DNA of 36,268 bases from Acinetobacter sp. Ver3 (GCF_000632455.1 NZ_JFYL01000029.1:1-36268), one strand, 5' to 3'. Positions 17,088-28,846 are shown, numbered from the stretch's first letter. Notes: a model not told the origin generated them from the sequence alone. Translations and numbers: made by a program.

Positions 17088-17741
17088 ATGCGTGCATTAG
17101 CTATTTCAGCTGCAGTGGTTGGGGCAATGGTACTTTCTGGTTGTCAAACAACTGGTAACAATATTGGTGGCGTCGAGTATGACAAAACTGCATTGGGTGC
17201 TTTAACTGGTGCAGCAGCTGGTTACGGTGTTTCTAAAGGTAATGCGAACACTAGCCGTCAAAATAACCGTGCAGCAGCGATTGGTGCTGTATTAGGTGGT
17301 GCTGCAGGCGTATATCTCGACAATAAAGAGAAAAAATTACGCCAAGCAACTGCTGGTACAGGTATTGATGTAAACCGTAATCCAGATGGCTCTATTAACT
17401 TAGTAATGCCAGGTGCTATCACGTTTGATACAAATAAATCAAATATCAAGCCAAACTTCTATGACACTTTAAACCGTGTTGCACAAGTTTTAACTGAAGA
17501 CAACAAGAGCGGTATCCTTGTAACTGGTTATACTGATAGTTCAGGTAATGATGCGATTAACATCCCATTGTCACAAGCACGTGCTCAATCTGTTGCTAGC
17601 TATTTAGCATCTAAGGGTGTTTCTACAGCACGTATTAATGCTCAAGGTTTAGGTTCTTCAAACCCAATTGCTGATAACACAACTGCAGCAGGTAAAGAAC
17701 AAAACCGTCGTGTAGAGATTGCTGTTTACGCAGTTCAATAA
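17088..17741 (+). CDS. OmpA-family lipoprotein with glycine zipper (YiaD-like)
   Basis: A 217-residue lipoprotein. The signal peptide MRALAISAAVVGAMVLSGC places the lipidated cysteine at 19. Residues about 40-85 form a glycine-zipper region (GALTGAAAGYG, GAVLGGAAGVYLDN). Residues 108-217 form an OmpA C-terminal peptidoglycan-binding domain with ITFDTNKSNIKP, GYTDSSG, LSQARAQSVASYL and EQNRRVEI. It should sit in the outer membrane and tether it to peptidoglycan. The frame is open from 17022, but GGAG lies 7 bases before the ATG at 17088 and the signal peptide begins there. It is a single-gene unit with its own terminator. Confidence 0.93.
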   Translation: MRALAISAAVVGAMVLSGCQTTGNNIGGVEYDKTALGALTGAAAGYGVSKGNANTSRQNNRAAAIGAVLGGAAGVYLDNKEKKLRQATAGTGIDVNRNPDGSINLVMPGAITFDTNKSNIKPNFYDTLNRVAQVLTEDNKSGILVTGYTDSSGNDAINIPLSQARAQSVASYLASKGVSTARINAQGLGSSNPIADNTTAAGKEQNRRVEIAVYAVQ

Positions 17742-17753
17742 TACATGATCTTC

Positions 17754-17780
17754 AAAAAGCCACCTTCGGGTGGTTTTTTT
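17754..17780 (+). terminator. Intrinsic terminator with UUCG-type loop
   Basis: CCACC / GGTGG stem closed by a C(TTCG)G tetraloop, with A5 before and T7 after. It lies 12 bases after the lipoprotein stop codon. Confidence 0.9.
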
Positions 17781-17880
17781 ATGTCTGAAATTTATTCAAA
17801 TATACCTTCATTAAATTTAACGTTAGTCATATTCGAAGCAGATGACTATAATCGAGCGCTGAAGGAAAAGAGGAAAGAAT

Positions 17881-19920
17881 ATGTCATCAGCCAGTCATTT
17901 GAACGACAAGCAACTTGAAGCCATGAAATACACTCAAGGACCCTTGTTAGTACTTGCTGGGGCAGGCTCAGGTAAGACCTCTGTAATCACACAGAAAATT
18001 GCATATTTAGTCAAAAAATGCGGTATACCAGCACATCGTATTACTGCGATGACTTTTACCAACAAAGCTGCACGAGAGATGAAAGAGCGTGTCGGTAAAT
18101 TGCTTGGTAAAGAGGATGGAAAGGGTTTATCTGTTTCTACCTTTCACACCTTTGGTTTGAATTTATTAAGACTAGAATTAAAACATACGCCACTTAAAGC
18201 AAACTTTTCCATTTTAGATGCTGATGACTGTAAGCGTATTTTAATGGATTTAATGCACCGAGATAATTTGTCTGGTGCAGAAAGTAAAGAGCTGATCGCA
18301 AAAGCGATGAAGATGATCTCAGATTGGAAAAACGATCTAATTTTGCCGGAGCAAGCACATACGACTTGTGAAACGGCTGAAGATGTCCAATTTGCGCATC
18401 TCTATCAACTCTATGAACGTAATTTACGTGCCTATAATGCGGTCGATTTTGACGATTTAATCGTAATGCCGACACGCCTTCTTCAAGAAAATGCTGAAGT
18501 CCGTGATAAATGGCAAAACCGTGTACGTTATTTATTGGTTGATGAATATCAAGATACCAATACCGCCCAATATATCTTGGTCAAACTGCTTGTTGGTGTC
18601 ATGGGACAATTTACGGCTGTAGGGGATGATGACCAATCAATTTATGCTTGGCGGGGGGCAAAGCCAGAAAATATGGCATTATTGAAGGAAGATTTCCCCA
18701 ATTTAAAAGTCATTAAGCTTGAGCAAAACTATCGTTCAACCAGTCGAATTTTAAAAGCTGCAAACCATGTGATTGAGAATAACCCACATATTTTTGATAA
18801 AAAATTGTGGAGTGATAAAGGACATGGTGAGGTGATCCGTATTATTACTTGTCGTAATGATGATGATGAAGCGGAACGTGTTGTTAAAGATTTGCTGACT
18901 CATAAATTGATGAATGGCAAAAATTGGAAAGATTACGCCGTGTTATACCGTGGAAACTTCCAAGCACGTGTTTTAGAAACACAACTTCGTCAGATGCAGA
19001 TTCCTTACAAACTTTCTGGTGGTCAGTCGTTCTTTGGTCGTGCTGAAATCAAGGATATTATGAGCTATCTACGTCTCATTATTAATCCTGAAGATGACAG
19101 TGCTTTCTTACGGATTATCAACACACCTAAACGCGCCATAGGACCTGTGACTTTAGAAAAACTAGGTTTATTTGCGCAAGAGAATAATCTTTCTCTACTA
19201 GGTGCCGCGAATGATCAGCGCCTAAGTATGGTATTACCGAAGAAGGCGACATCTCAATTGGCTGAGTTTGCTGATTTTATCGAAGGTTTTACGCGTGAAC
19301 TGTTAGATGATGATGAACCTGTGCCTAAAGTCCGCCAAATGATGGTTGAGGCAGGATATATCGACTACATCAAAGAAACGGCAGCGACGCCAGCACAAGA
19401 AAAAACTAAAATTGACAATATTGAAGTGCTTTATAGCAGTATTCAAAGTTTGATCAATCGTGCTGAAGATGTCGATGAAAAAAATATCGAAAGTGTCATT
19501 CGTAAGATGGTGTTGCTGGATATGTTGGAGCAACAGCAAGAAGATGAAGATATCGATAAAGTAAACTTACTGACTTTGCATGCTTCTAAAGGCCTGGAAT
19601 TCCCATTTGTTTATATTATGGGGCTTGAGGAAGAGTTGCTTCCGCACAAGAATTCAATTGTGGCTGATACCATCGAAGAAGAACGTCGACTGATGTACGT
19701 TGGTATTACCCGTGCCAAACAAGGTCTGACTTTGACGCTTGCAGAACAGCGTAAAAATGGAGGTCAGATGAAACAAATGACACCAAGTCGCTTCTTGGAT
19801 GAATTGCCACAAGATGAAGTCGATTGGCTAGGTCGAAAAAAGAAATTGGCTGAAAATATCGATCCAAAATTACAAGCACAGCATTATCTGCAAAATCTGA
19901 AAGCTTTACTCAAACGTTAA
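17881..19920 (+). CDS. rep: ATP-dependent DNA helicase Rep (UvrD/Rep superfamily 1)
   Basis: A 679-residue SF1A helicase close to the length of Rep (about 670). Visible motifs are Q-motif LNDKQLEAM, motif I AGAGSGKT at 26-33, Ia TFTNKAAREMKERV, II LLVDEYQDTN near 220, III GDDDQSIYAWRGA, IV VIKLEQNYRS, V LLTLHASKGLEFPFVYIMG, and VI EERRLMYVGITRAKQ. Its overall sequence follows Rep rather than UvrD, including the ending HYLQNLKALLKR. Rep travels with the replisome and removes proteins from DNA ahead of forks. GAGGAAAG precedes the ATG. dut follows 24 bases later on the same strand. Confidence 0.95.
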   Translation: MSSASHLNDKQLEAMKYTQGPLLVLAGAGSGKTSVITQKIAYLVKKCGIPAHRITAMTFTNKAAREMKERVGKLLGKEDGKGLSVSTFHTFGLNLLRLELKHTPLKANFSILDADDCKRILMDLMHRDNLSGAESKELIAKAMKMISDWKNDLILPEQAHTTCETAEDVQFAHLYQLYERNLRAYNAVDFDDLIVMPTRLLQENAEVRDKWQNRVRYLLVDEYQDTNTAQYILVKLLVGVMGQFTAVGDDDQSIYAWRGAKPENMALLKEDFPNLKVIKLEQNYRSTSRILKAANHVIENNPHIFDKKLWSDKGHGEVIRIITCRNDDDEAERVVKDLLTHKLMNGKNWKDYAVLYRGNFQARVLETQLRQMQIPYKLSGGQSFFGRAEIKDIMSYLRLIINPEDDSAFLRIINTPKRAIGPVTLEKLGLFAQENNLSLLGAANDQRLSMVLPKKATSQLAEFADFIEGFTRELLDDDEPVPKVRQMMVEAGYIDYIKETAATPAQEKTKIDNIEVLYSSIQSLINRAEDVDEKNIESVIRKMVLLDMLEQQQEDEDIDKVNLLTLHASKGLEFPFVYIMGLEEELLPHKNSIVADTIEEERRLMYVGITRAKQGLTLTLAEQRKNGGQMKQMTPSRFLDELPQDEVDWLGRKKKLAENIDPKLQAQHYLQNLKALLKR

Positions 19921-19944
19921 TTACATTTTAAAACAGGATTGAAT

Positions 19945-20397
19945 ATGAAAGTTCAAGTGAAAGTACTCGACCAACGACTTGGTCAAGAATGGCCATTACC
20001 TACTTATGCAACAACAGGATCGGCAGGTTTAGATTTACGTGCATGTGTAGATGAAGCGATCACTATTGAGCCTGGTCAGACTGTTTTAGTTAAAACAGGT
20101 ATGGCAATTTATATCGAAGACCCAAGTTATGCGGGTTTGATTTTGCCTCGTTCTGGCTTAGGTCATAAACACGGGATTGTATTAGGAAATCTCGTCGGTC
20201 TAATTGATTCAGATTATCAAGGTGAATTAATGGTTTCAGTTTGGAACCGCAGTCAAAATGCATTTACATTAGAGCCGGGTGAGCGATTGGCTCAATACGT
20301 ATTGGTTCCTGTTTTACAAGCTGAATTTGATTTAGTTGACGAATTCAAGGCAAGTGAGCGAGGAGCTGGTGGATTCGGACACACTGGGAAACAATAG
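19945..20397 (+). CDS. dut: Deoxyuridine 5'-triphosphate nucleotidohydrolase
   Basis: A 150-residue trimeric-type dUTPase carrying all five motifs: [54 protein letters not shown], and the C-terminal [11 protein letters not shown] that closes over the active site. It converts dUTP to dUMP and pyrophosphate, keeping uracil out of DNA and supplying dTMP synthesis. The frame opens at a TTG at 19939, but AGGA lies about 5 bases before the ATG at 19945. The order dut - phosphomannomutase - argB is also found in Pseudomonas. Confidence 0.98.
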   Translation: MKVQVKVLDQRLGQEWPLPTYATTGSAGLDLRACVDEAITIEPGQTVLVKTGMAIYIEDPSYAGLILPRSGLGHKHGIVLGNLVGLIDSDYQGELMVSVWNRSQNAFTLEPGERLAQYVLVPVLQAEFDLVDEFKASERGAGGFGHTGKQ

Positions 20398-20405
20398 TAT
20401 TTTGG

Positions 20406-20433
20406 ATAAAAGCCTGTAAAATCAGGCTTTTAT
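20406..20433 (+). terminator. Intrinsic terminator of rep-dut
   Basis: Perfect 11-bp stem ATAAAAGCCTG / CAGGCTTTTAT with a 6-nt loop, 9 bases after the dut stop. The T-run is part of the stem and is short, so it is probably moderately efficient. Confidence 0.8.
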
Positions 20434-20592
20434 TTATATGTTGCAAAATATTAACAAAGATTATATAAATTGAAATTGGTACACGTTATATAAAGAATAA
20501 CGATATTTTCTATTACTCAATATATTCAAAATTTATTTGGATCAACTCTCATCACGCTGTTCTGTCTCAGCAGTCAACGGTGTTAATTAAGA

Positions 20593-22945
<2,353 letters not shown>

Positions 22946-22961
22946 TTCATAATCACATAAT

Positions 22962-22987
22962 AAAAAGTCACTTCGGTGGCTTTTTTT
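22962..22987 (+). terminator. Intrinsic terminator of argB
   Basis: Stem AAAAAGTCAC / GTGGCTTTTT (one T-G wobble) closed by C(TTCG)G, followed by T-rich sequence, 16 bases after the argB stop. Confidence 0.9.
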
Positions 22988-23117
22988 GTTTGATAAGAAT
23001 AATCGTTTTATGTCCCATATATCCAGCATAAAACATATTCAATTGCTATATTCATATTTGCAACATCTATAAGGCTGATGCACAATAAAACTGATAATTA
23101 AAGCAAAATGAAAGATT

Positions 23118-23966
23118 ATGTGCCAACTACTTGGAATGAATTGTGCCACCCCTACGGATATTACGTTTTCTTTTCGTGGTTTTTCTCAGCGCGCTGGAAT
23201 AACGTCAGATCACTCAGATGGTTTTGGCATCGCTTTCTTTGAGGATAAGGCATGTCGCTTATTTGTTGATAACCAATCTGCAGTCGAGTCTCCAATTGCA
23301 GAATTCGTTCGTAATTACCCGATTAAATCGCGTAATGTCATTGCCCATATTCGTAAAGCAACACAGGGAAAAATTACTTTAGAAAATTCTCATCCATTTA
23401 TTCGTGAATTGTGGGGGAGACAATGGATTTTCGCGCATAATGGCGATCTGCATAATTTTCATCCAAGGTTGTCGGGACAGTTCACACCAGTAGGTAATAC
23501 AGATAGTGAGCTTGCATTTTGCTATTTATTAGAACATCTCGTACAAAAGTTTGGTTATGTAGAGCCAAGTGTCCACGATGTATTTCATGCCTTAGAAGAA
23601 ATTTCACCAACAATAGCAGAGCATGGGACATTCAATTTTTGTTTATCAAATGGACAGGCTTTGTATAGTTATGCGACCACAAAATTACACTGGATTGTTC
23701 GAGAATATCCATTTCAACCTGCACGATTAATTGATATTGATGTTGAAGTCGATTTTAGTCAGGTCACGACACCTGAAGATCGTGTGGCTGTAATTACGAC
23801 AGAACCATTAACAGATAATGAAGCTTGGTTTGCATATACGCCCGGCGAAATGATTTTATTTCAGGATGGTAAGCCAACATTACGTACCATAACTCACGTT
23901 GAGCGATTGGTCAGAGAAGCCCGTGACCCAAGCTTGAAGCGTGTTACTCGCGCGGATCAATATTAA
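23118..23966 (+). CDS. yafJ: Class II glutamine amidotransferase (YafJ-like)
   Basis: A 282-residue protein beginning MCQLLGMN, so the Ntn nucleophile cysteine is residue 2. Other glutaminase residues are in the SDHSDGFGIAF, VIAHIRKAT, HPFIRELWGR, FAHNGDL and VGNTDSELAF blocks. It closely follows E. coli YafJ in order and spacing over its whole length. There is no second synthetase domain, so it may act as a stand-alone gamma-glutamyl hydrolase or with an unknown partner. Its physiological substrate is not established. It appears to be a single-gene unit. Confidence 0.93.
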   Translation: MCQLLGMNCATPTDITFSFRGFSQRAGITSDHSDGFGIAFFEDKACRLFVDNQSAVESPIAEFVRNYPIKSRNVIAHIRKATQGKITLENSHPFIRELWGRQWIFAHNGDLHNFHPRLSGQFTPVGNTDSELAFCYLLEHLVQKFGYVEPSVHDVFHALEEISPTIAEHGTFNFCLSNGQALYSYATTKLHWIVREYPFQPARLIDIDVEVDFSQVTTPEDRVAVITTEPLTDNEAWFAYTPGEMILFQDGKPTLRTITHVERLVREARDPSLKRVTRADQY

Positions 23967-24093
23967 AAATTTAATTTGAAGTGGCTAAGATCTACGCTTA
24001 CTTTTTTAACGCCAGACTTTGATTTTAATGATTGAGCTAGGCAAAATAGCGTAAAACTTTTTAATGGAATACCTCATGCAGGACACCGCTATG

Positions 24094-25158
24094 TCACGAT
24101 GGTTATCGCCGCTGATGGCATTTTGTTTATCATTTATCATTATTGTGGGTCTGGCACCAAGCTTAGGCTTGCAAATTGATCGACAACTCGATTTTTGGTT
24201 GCTTTGGTTTGCAACGATGTTGTTTTTAGCGTTGCCAATTATTTATTTAGAAATTGGATTGGCGAAACGAGCTCAAACATCAGCGCTGAACGCATTATCA
24301 AAATTGACCCGTGAAGCCGATGCGCACCAACGTTGGAGAGTGGTTGGTTGGCTTGCTGTTATTTTTATTCCATTCTTAGCGGGCGGTATATTACTTAATA
24401 CTTCTAATGCTGTAGCACAACAAAATGATTTTGGTATTGGTTCAAATATTTTGATGGGCATCGCAGCATTCATTGCATTCGGTTTATCATTTCTTCAACG
24501 TTCAGTATTGGTTGTACTTACTGCGATTGCAACGATTGCAAGTTTAGTCGCGGCTCAAGTTTTTGGTGTCCAAGTCAATGATTGGCAGCTGACTCCTGTT
24601 GAGTTTAAAGAGTGGGGCAGTGCAACTATTCTCGCTTTAGTGGCTTCTGGTCTCGGGCTTGGATTATATTGGCAGACAAATCTCAATCAAGAGAAACAAG
24701 ATGCTGCAACGCCAAAAACTTTACCGATTTGGCTAGCGCAACTGGTGGCTGTGGCTGGATTTGGATATTTTGCAATTAGTGCTGCAATTCCAGCATATAT
24801 CGTTTTAATCGCGACAATATTTGCAGTAGCTTTACTCCTGCAACTTGGCAAGGAACAACTCGTACATCGTGGATTAGCACAAGCGGTGCAATATATTTTA
24901 TTGCTTGCACCACTTTTAATTTGGGTATTCCCTGCAGCCGATCTATTTTTAACTCCGATTTTAATGCTTTGGGGATTAAGCATTTGTTTAATCTATGCAA
25001 TTTTCGTGGGTTGGATCATGAAAATTAGTCATTTACGTAAAGCGCTGAATTTTAGTAATGAAGCTTTTTATAATATCTGGCGTGTGGCTGTGCGTATTGT
25101 GACACCTTTAGCAATTGTGGTTGCTATGATTTCTTACTTAGGTCAATTGTTACCATGA
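24094..25158 (+). CDS. Polytopic inner membrane protein, possibly a divergent NSS-type transporter
   Basis: About 354 residues from the ATG at 24094, chosen because AGGA lies 8 bases upstream; the frame opens at 24064. It has about ten hydrophobic segments spread over the chain. The beginning (MSRWLSPLMAFCLSFIIIVGL) and the ALPIIYLEIGLAKRAQ segment recall the first helices of neurotransmitter:sodium symporters (LeuT fold), but the unwound GLGN motif is absent, so transport function is doubtful. Its stop overlaps the rnfH start as ATGA, indicating translational coupling. The family link is tentative; the membrane character is clear. Confidence 0.65.
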   Translation, partial: SRWLSPLMAFCLSFIIIVGLAPSLGLQIDRQLDFWLLWFATMLFLALPIIYLEIGLAKRAQTSALNALSKLTREADAHQRWRVVGWLAVIFIPFLAGGILLNTSNAVAQQNDFGIGSNILMGIAAFIAFGLSFLQRSVLVVLTAIATIASLVAAQVFGVQVNDWQLTPVEFKEWGSATILALVASGLGLGLYWQTNLNQEKQDAATPKTLPIWLAQLVAVAGFGYFAISAAIPAYIVLIATIFAVALLLQLGKEQLVHRGLAQAVQYILLLAPLLIWVFPAADLFLTPILMLWGLSICLIYAIFVGWIMKISHLRKALNFSNEAFYNIWRVAVRIVTPLAIVVAMISYLGQLLP

Positions 25159-25478
25159 TCCAAAATGCAAAAGTTTGGGTTGCTTATGCTGCTGTAGACC
25201 AGCAGTTTCACATCGAACTTGAATTTGTGGAAGGCATGTCTGTTGCGGATGCTATTACACAAAGTGGTATTGCGTCGTGTACGCAGTTGCCAGATGAGTA
25301 TGCTGTTGGAATTTTTGGGATGAAAGTACAAGATCAATCGCATGTTTTGCAGGCAGGTGATCGGGTGGAAATTTATCGGGCATTAACGATTAATCCAAAA
25401 GATATACGCCGTAAGCGAGCGGCAGCGAATCCAGTTGGGCGCTATTGTCGTGGCAATCGCTTTAAACAATTGAAATGA
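25155..25478 (+). CDS. rnfH: RnfH family ubiquitin-like protein
   Basis: A 107-residue beta-grasp protein. Family features are the N-terminal KVWVAYAAVDQQFHIELEF, the FGMKVQDQSHVLQAGDRVEIYRAL core, and the NPKDIRRKRAA tail. RnfH proteins are often encoded with ratA, smpB and bamE in proteobacteria; here bamE is the next gene, convergent. The molecular role is not settled despite the name. It overlaps the upstream membrane protein gene by 4 bases. Confidence 0.93.
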   Translation: MIQNAKVWVAYAAVDQQFHIELEFVEGMSVADAITQSGIASCTQLPDEYAVGIFGMKVQDQSHVLQAGDRVEIYRALTINPKDIRRKRAAANPVGRYCRGNRFKQLK

Positions 25479-25483
25479 TATGA

Positions 25484-25507
25484 AAAACCCCTCTTTGAGG
25501 GGTTTTC
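25484..25507. terminator. Bidirectional terminator between rnfH and bamE
   Basis: Perfect 10-bp stem AAAACCCCTC / GAGGGGTTTT with a TTT loop between convergent genes, 6 bases after the rnfH stop and 17 bases beyond the bamE stop. The stem is symmetric, with A- and T-rich flanks on the two sides. Confidence 0.92.
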
Positions 25508-25523
25508 TTTTATGTCTAATTCT

Positions 25524-25922
25524 TTATAGTGGTGGCACGTTCAAAATCGCATCTTTCGAACCTGGTAAACCAGGTTGAGTTTCTGGGATAGTTTCTAAAC
25601 CTTCGATTTTATTCACGACGCCAGAACCATCGAAATATACTTTTAGATGCTGACCTTGAGTTGCAGGAATATTTGCTTTTTTAGCATATGTACCTGGGGT
25701 ATAATTGTAGATGTAATCCCAACGTAAAGGATTCAAAGGATCTGAAATGGTTGGGCTACCAAGTAAAAAACGAACTTGTTGGTAAGTCATCCCGACTTGA
25801 ATTTTTGAAGCTTGCGCTTGGGTTAATGGTGTTCCTTGAGGAATATCAACTTTGTATACACCAAAGACAGAACAACCACCCAGTAAAGAAGCGACGAATA
25901 ACGTCAGCATGATTTTTTGCAT
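25524..25922 (-). CDS. bamE: Outer membrane assembly lipoprotein BamE
   Basis: A 132-residue lipoprotein (SmpA/OmlA family). The signal peptide ends LLGGC with the lipidated cysteine at 17. The mature part has VYKVDIPQG, the conserved IQVGMTYQQVRFLLGSP helix and LRWDYIYNY, typical of BamE. It belongs to the BAM complex that inserts outer-membrane beta-barrels, including the anchor of the adhesin encoded at 9881. It is divergent from fur, an arrangement common in Pseudomonadales. Confidence 0.96.
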   Translation of the reverse strand: MQKIMLTLFVASLLGGCSVFGVYKVDIPQGTPLTQAQASKIQVGMTYQQVRFLLGSPTISDPLNPLRWDYIYNYTPGTYAKKANIPATQGQHLKVYFDGSGVVNKIEGLETIPETQPGLPGSKDAILNVPPL

Positions 25923-26034
25923 TTTGCTACACTATCCCAAATTAATTATGATGCAATTGATCCAAGGATAGATCATACTGCATCTCAACTCTGTTGCATA
26001 TTCCAACTTAAAATTTGTTGAGAGACCTTTTTAT

Positions 26035-26472
26035 ATGCCTATTTCAAATCAAGATTTACGCAAAGCTGGACTTAAAGTTACCCTTCCACGAATCAAGATT
26101 TTGGAATTATTAGAAAATTCAAGACAGCATCATTTGAGCGCGGAAGATATCTATAAGACCTTACTTGAGCAAGGCGAAGATGTCGGTCTAGCAACTGTAT
26201 ATCGTGTGTTAACTCAGTTTGAAGCTGCTGGTATTATCCAACGTCATCATTTCGAGAATAATCACTCTGTATTCGAAATCATGCAAGATGATCACCACGA
26301 TCATATGGTCTGCCAGAACTGCAACAAAGTTGTTGAATTCCACAATGATTTGATTGAACAAGAACAACATAATGTTGCTGAACAACTTGGTTTTGTTTTA
26401 ACAGGTCACTCTTTGAATTTATATGGTTATTGCGATGCGCCTGAATGCCAAGAAGCATACCGTAAAAAATAA
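26035..26472 (+). CDS. fur: Ferric uptake regulator Fur
   Basis: A 145-residue metal-dependent repressor. The winged-helix DNA-binding half (LRKAGLKVTLPRIKILELL, GLATVYRVLTQFEAAG) is followed by the metal-binding HHDHMVCQNCNKVVEF and a second CXXXXC pair (CDAPEC) near the C-terminus. Fur with Fe2+ represses iron-uptake genes. No convincing Fur box was seen in the 112-base region shared with bamE, so autoregulation is not evident. Confidence 0.98.
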   Translation: MPISNQDLRKAGLKVTLPRIKILELLENSRQHHLSAEDIYKTLLEQGEDVGLATVYRVLTQFEAAGIIQRHHFENNHSVFEIMQDDHHDHMVCQNCNKVVEFHNDLIEQEQHNVAEQLGFVLTGHSLNLYGYCDAPECQEAYRKK

Positions 26473-26486
26473 ATCTTGATTGCATT

Positions 26487-26515
26487 AAAAAAGGAGCAAT
26501 GATTGCTCCTTTTTT
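26487..26515. terminator. Bidirectional terminator between fur and pilU
   Basis: Perfect 13-bp stem AAAAAAGGAGCAA / TTGCTCCTTTTTT with a TGA loop between convergent genes, 14 bases after the fur stop and 12 beyond the pilU stop. Confidence 0.93.
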
Positions 26516-26527
26516 ATTCACTATTAA

Positions 26528-27652
26528 TTAATCATCTTGACCATCAAAAGTGAGGCGGGGGCCAGAATTCAACAGATAGTTTGGATCTTCTTCAGAGAGT
26601 TTGATTTGTAAGCGTAAATCGTTGGCAGAGTCAGCATGACGTAATGCTTCGTCATAAGTGATTTTCTTAGCTTTATATAAGTCAAATAGCGCTTGATCAA
26701 ACGTCTGCATTCCAATTTCACGGGAACGCTTCATGACTTCCTTAATTTCATGAACTTCGCCTTTACGCACTAAGTCTGAAATCAGTGGAGAATTGATTAA
26801 GATTTCAATTGCGGGATGACGTGATTTTTTATCAGGAGTCGCAATTAACTGTTGTGCAATGATTGCCTTCAAGTTCAGTGAGAGGTCCATAAACAGTTGG
26901 CTGTGACGATCTGTCTCAAAGAAATGAATAATACGATCTAAGGCTTGATTGGCATTATTTGCATGTAAAGTCGCAAATACTAAATGACCTGTTTCAGCAA
27001 AACTAATCGCATAGTTCATGGTTTCACGTGAGCGGATCTCACCAATAAGAATAACATCAGGTGCTTGACGGGGTGTGTTTTTCAGTGCAATTTCAAAGGA
27101 GTCTGTATCAATGCCAACTTCACGTTGAGTAATGATACAGCCTTGATGTTGATGAATAAATTCGATTGGGTCTTCAATGGTAATGATATGACCTTTAGAA
27201 TTTTGATTACGATGACCGATCATTGCTGCAAGCGAAGTCGATTTACCTGTACCAGTAGCACCTACAAATAAGATGATCCCGCGCTTAGTCATTGCTAAAT
27301 CTTTAAGTACGGGCGGTAGTTTCAGCTCATCAATACTTGGAATGACAGTTTCAATCCGACGTAAGACCATGCCAGGTTGATCACGTTGCTGAAAAGCACT
27401 GACACGAAAACGTGCAGTTTTATCACGATTGGCAATAGCAAAATTACATTCGTGTGTTGCAGCAAATTCAATTCGTTGTCTTTCACTCATAATCGAGTGA
27501 ATCAATTGACCTATGATTTCACCAGTGAGTTTTGTTTTAACTACAGGCACAATTTCACCATTAATTTTCATTGATGGTTCAATATCTGCACTGATAAATA
27601 AATCTGAAGCCTTGCGCGCAATCATCATGTCGAGCAGGTCATTAAAATCCAT
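26528..27652 (-). CDS. pilU: Type IV pilus retraction ATPase PilU
   Basis: A 374-residue secretion-superfamily ATPase. Walker A is GATGTGKS near residue 131, the Asp box and Walker B are IITIEDPIEF and VILIGEIRSRETM, and a His box lies in TGHLVFATLHANNA. The N-terminal ARKASDLFISADIEPSMKING is the PAS-like domain of these motors. Length and sequence match PilU rather than PilT, and it follows pilT by 34 bases. PilU assists PilT in twitching and in pulling DNA-uptake pili. GGGGA lies 7 bases before the ATG. Confidence 0.96.
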   Translation of the reverse strand: MDFNDLLDMMIARKASDLFISADIEPSMKINGEIVPVVKTKLTGEIIGQLIHSIMSERQRIEFAATHECNFAIANRDKTARFRVSAFQQRDQPGMVLRRIETVIPSIDELKLPPVLKDLAMTKRGIILFVGATGTGKSTSLAAMIGHRNQNSKGHIITIEDPIEFIHQHQGCIITQREVGIDTDSFEIALKNTPRQAPDVILIGEIRSRETMNYAISFAETGHLVFATLHANNANQALDRIIHFFETDRHSQLFMDLSLNLKAIIAQQLIATPDKKSRHPAIEILINSPLISDLVRKGEVHEIKEVMKRSREIGMQTFDQALFDLYKAKKITYDEALRHADSANDLRLQIKLSEEDPNYLLNSGPRLTFDGQDD

Positions 27653-27686
27653 TTTGATTCCCCTAAATCAAATGACGTTCACTTTT

Positions 27687-28724
27687 TTATAAAAATGATT
27701 CTGGTTGTTTAGCCGCAGTACGTGCAACTTGCGGGGTAATAATGCCTTTCGCGACAAGATTTTTGAGACTTTGATCGAGAGTGGTCATGCCATAATTTGC
27801 ACCGGTTTGTATTGCAGAATACATTTGTGCAACTTTGTTCTCACGGATGAGATTTCGAATCGCTGGAATTCCAATCATAATTTCGTGAGCAGCTACCCGA
27901 CCGCCACCTGTTTTCTTCAAAAGTGTTTGAGAGATGACGGCTTGAAGCGATTCAGAAAGCATGGCACGAACCATGTCTTTCTCATCGGCAGGAAACACGT
28001 CGATAATACGGTCAATTGTTTTTGCGGCAGATGTGGTATGCAGTGTTCCAAACACCAAGTGACCAGTTTCCGCAGCAGTGAGTGCAAGTCGAATGGTTTC
28101 GAGGTCACGCATTTCACCGACGAGAATAATATCTGGATCTTCACGCAGTGCAGAGCGTAGCGCTTCATTAAAACCATGTGTGTCACGATGCACTTCTCGC
28201 TGGTTAATCAAACACTTTTTGGATTGGTGCACAAATTCAATTGGATCTTCGACGGTTAAAATATGGTCGTAACGGTTGTCGTTAATGTAATCCATCATCG
28301 CCGCAAGCGTAGTCGATTTACCTGAACCCGTTGGTCCTGTGACCAAAACAATTCCTCGTGGATAGGCGCAAATGTCTTTGAAAATTTGCCCCATGCCCAA
28401 GTCTTCCATAGAAATCACTTGAGAAGGAATGGTACGGAATACCGCGCCAGCGCCACGATTTTGGTTGAATGCGTTGACACGGAAGCGTGCTACACCAGGT
28501 ACTTCAAATGAGAAATCGGTTTCTAATTTTTCTTTATAATCGCGACGTTGTTTATCATTCATGATGTCGTAGATTAAGCGGTGTACTTCTTTGTGTTCTA
28601 AGGCTGGTAAGTTAATACGACGAACTTCACCATCAACACGAATCATCGGTGGCATTCCTGCAGAAAGGTGCAAGTCAGACGCCCCGTTTTTCACTGAAAA
28701 TGCCAGTAATTCTGTAATATCCAT
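27687..28724 (-). CDS. pilT: Type IV pilus retraction ATPase PilT
   Basis: A 345-residue hexameric ATPase (family about 344). It begins MDITELLAFSVKNGASDLHLSAGMPP and has Walker A GPTGSGKS near residue 132, Walker B IILVGEMRDLETI, a His box in TGHLVFGTLHTTSA, and the PilT-specific AIRNLIRENK motif near 285. It powers pilus retraction for twitching motility. The frame is open to 28808, but GGGGA lies just before the ATG at 28724 and the family start matches. It is divergent from the YggS-family gene, as in many proteobacteria. Confidence 0.97.
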   Translation of the reverse strand: MDITELLAFSVKNGASDLHLSAGMPPMIRVDGEVRRINLPALEHKEVHRLIYDIMNDKQRRDYKEKLETDFSFEVPGVARFRVNAFNQNRGAGAVFRTIPSQVISMEDLGMGQIFKDICAYPRGIVLVTGPTGSGKSTTLAAMMDYINDNRYDHILTVEDPIEFVHQSKKCLINQREVHRDTHGFNEALRSALREDPDIILVGEMRDLETIRLALTAAETGHLVFGTLHTTSAAKTIDRIIDVFPADEKDMVRAMLSESLQAVISQTLLKKTGGGRVAAHEIMIGIPAIRNLIRENKVAQMYSAIQTGANYGMTTLDQSLKNLVAKGIITPQVARTAAKQPESFL

Positions 28725-28846
28725 AAATTCCCCGAACGCATTAAAATCGTAATTATTTTGATAGAATAATAAGGCTTTCCTACAGCTTAACCAACAGTTA
28801 GCGTGCAAGAAAGTAAAAAAAGATGAATTAACTGAGATAGCTATAC

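Noticed and set aside
25923..26034. A Fur box for fur autoregulation
   Set aside because: No stretch matches the GATAATGATAATCATTATC pattern well enough to report.
27705..28160. A 151-codon plus-strand frame opposite pilT
   Set aside because: It lies in an antisense frame over conserved PilT motifs and resembles no protein I recognise.
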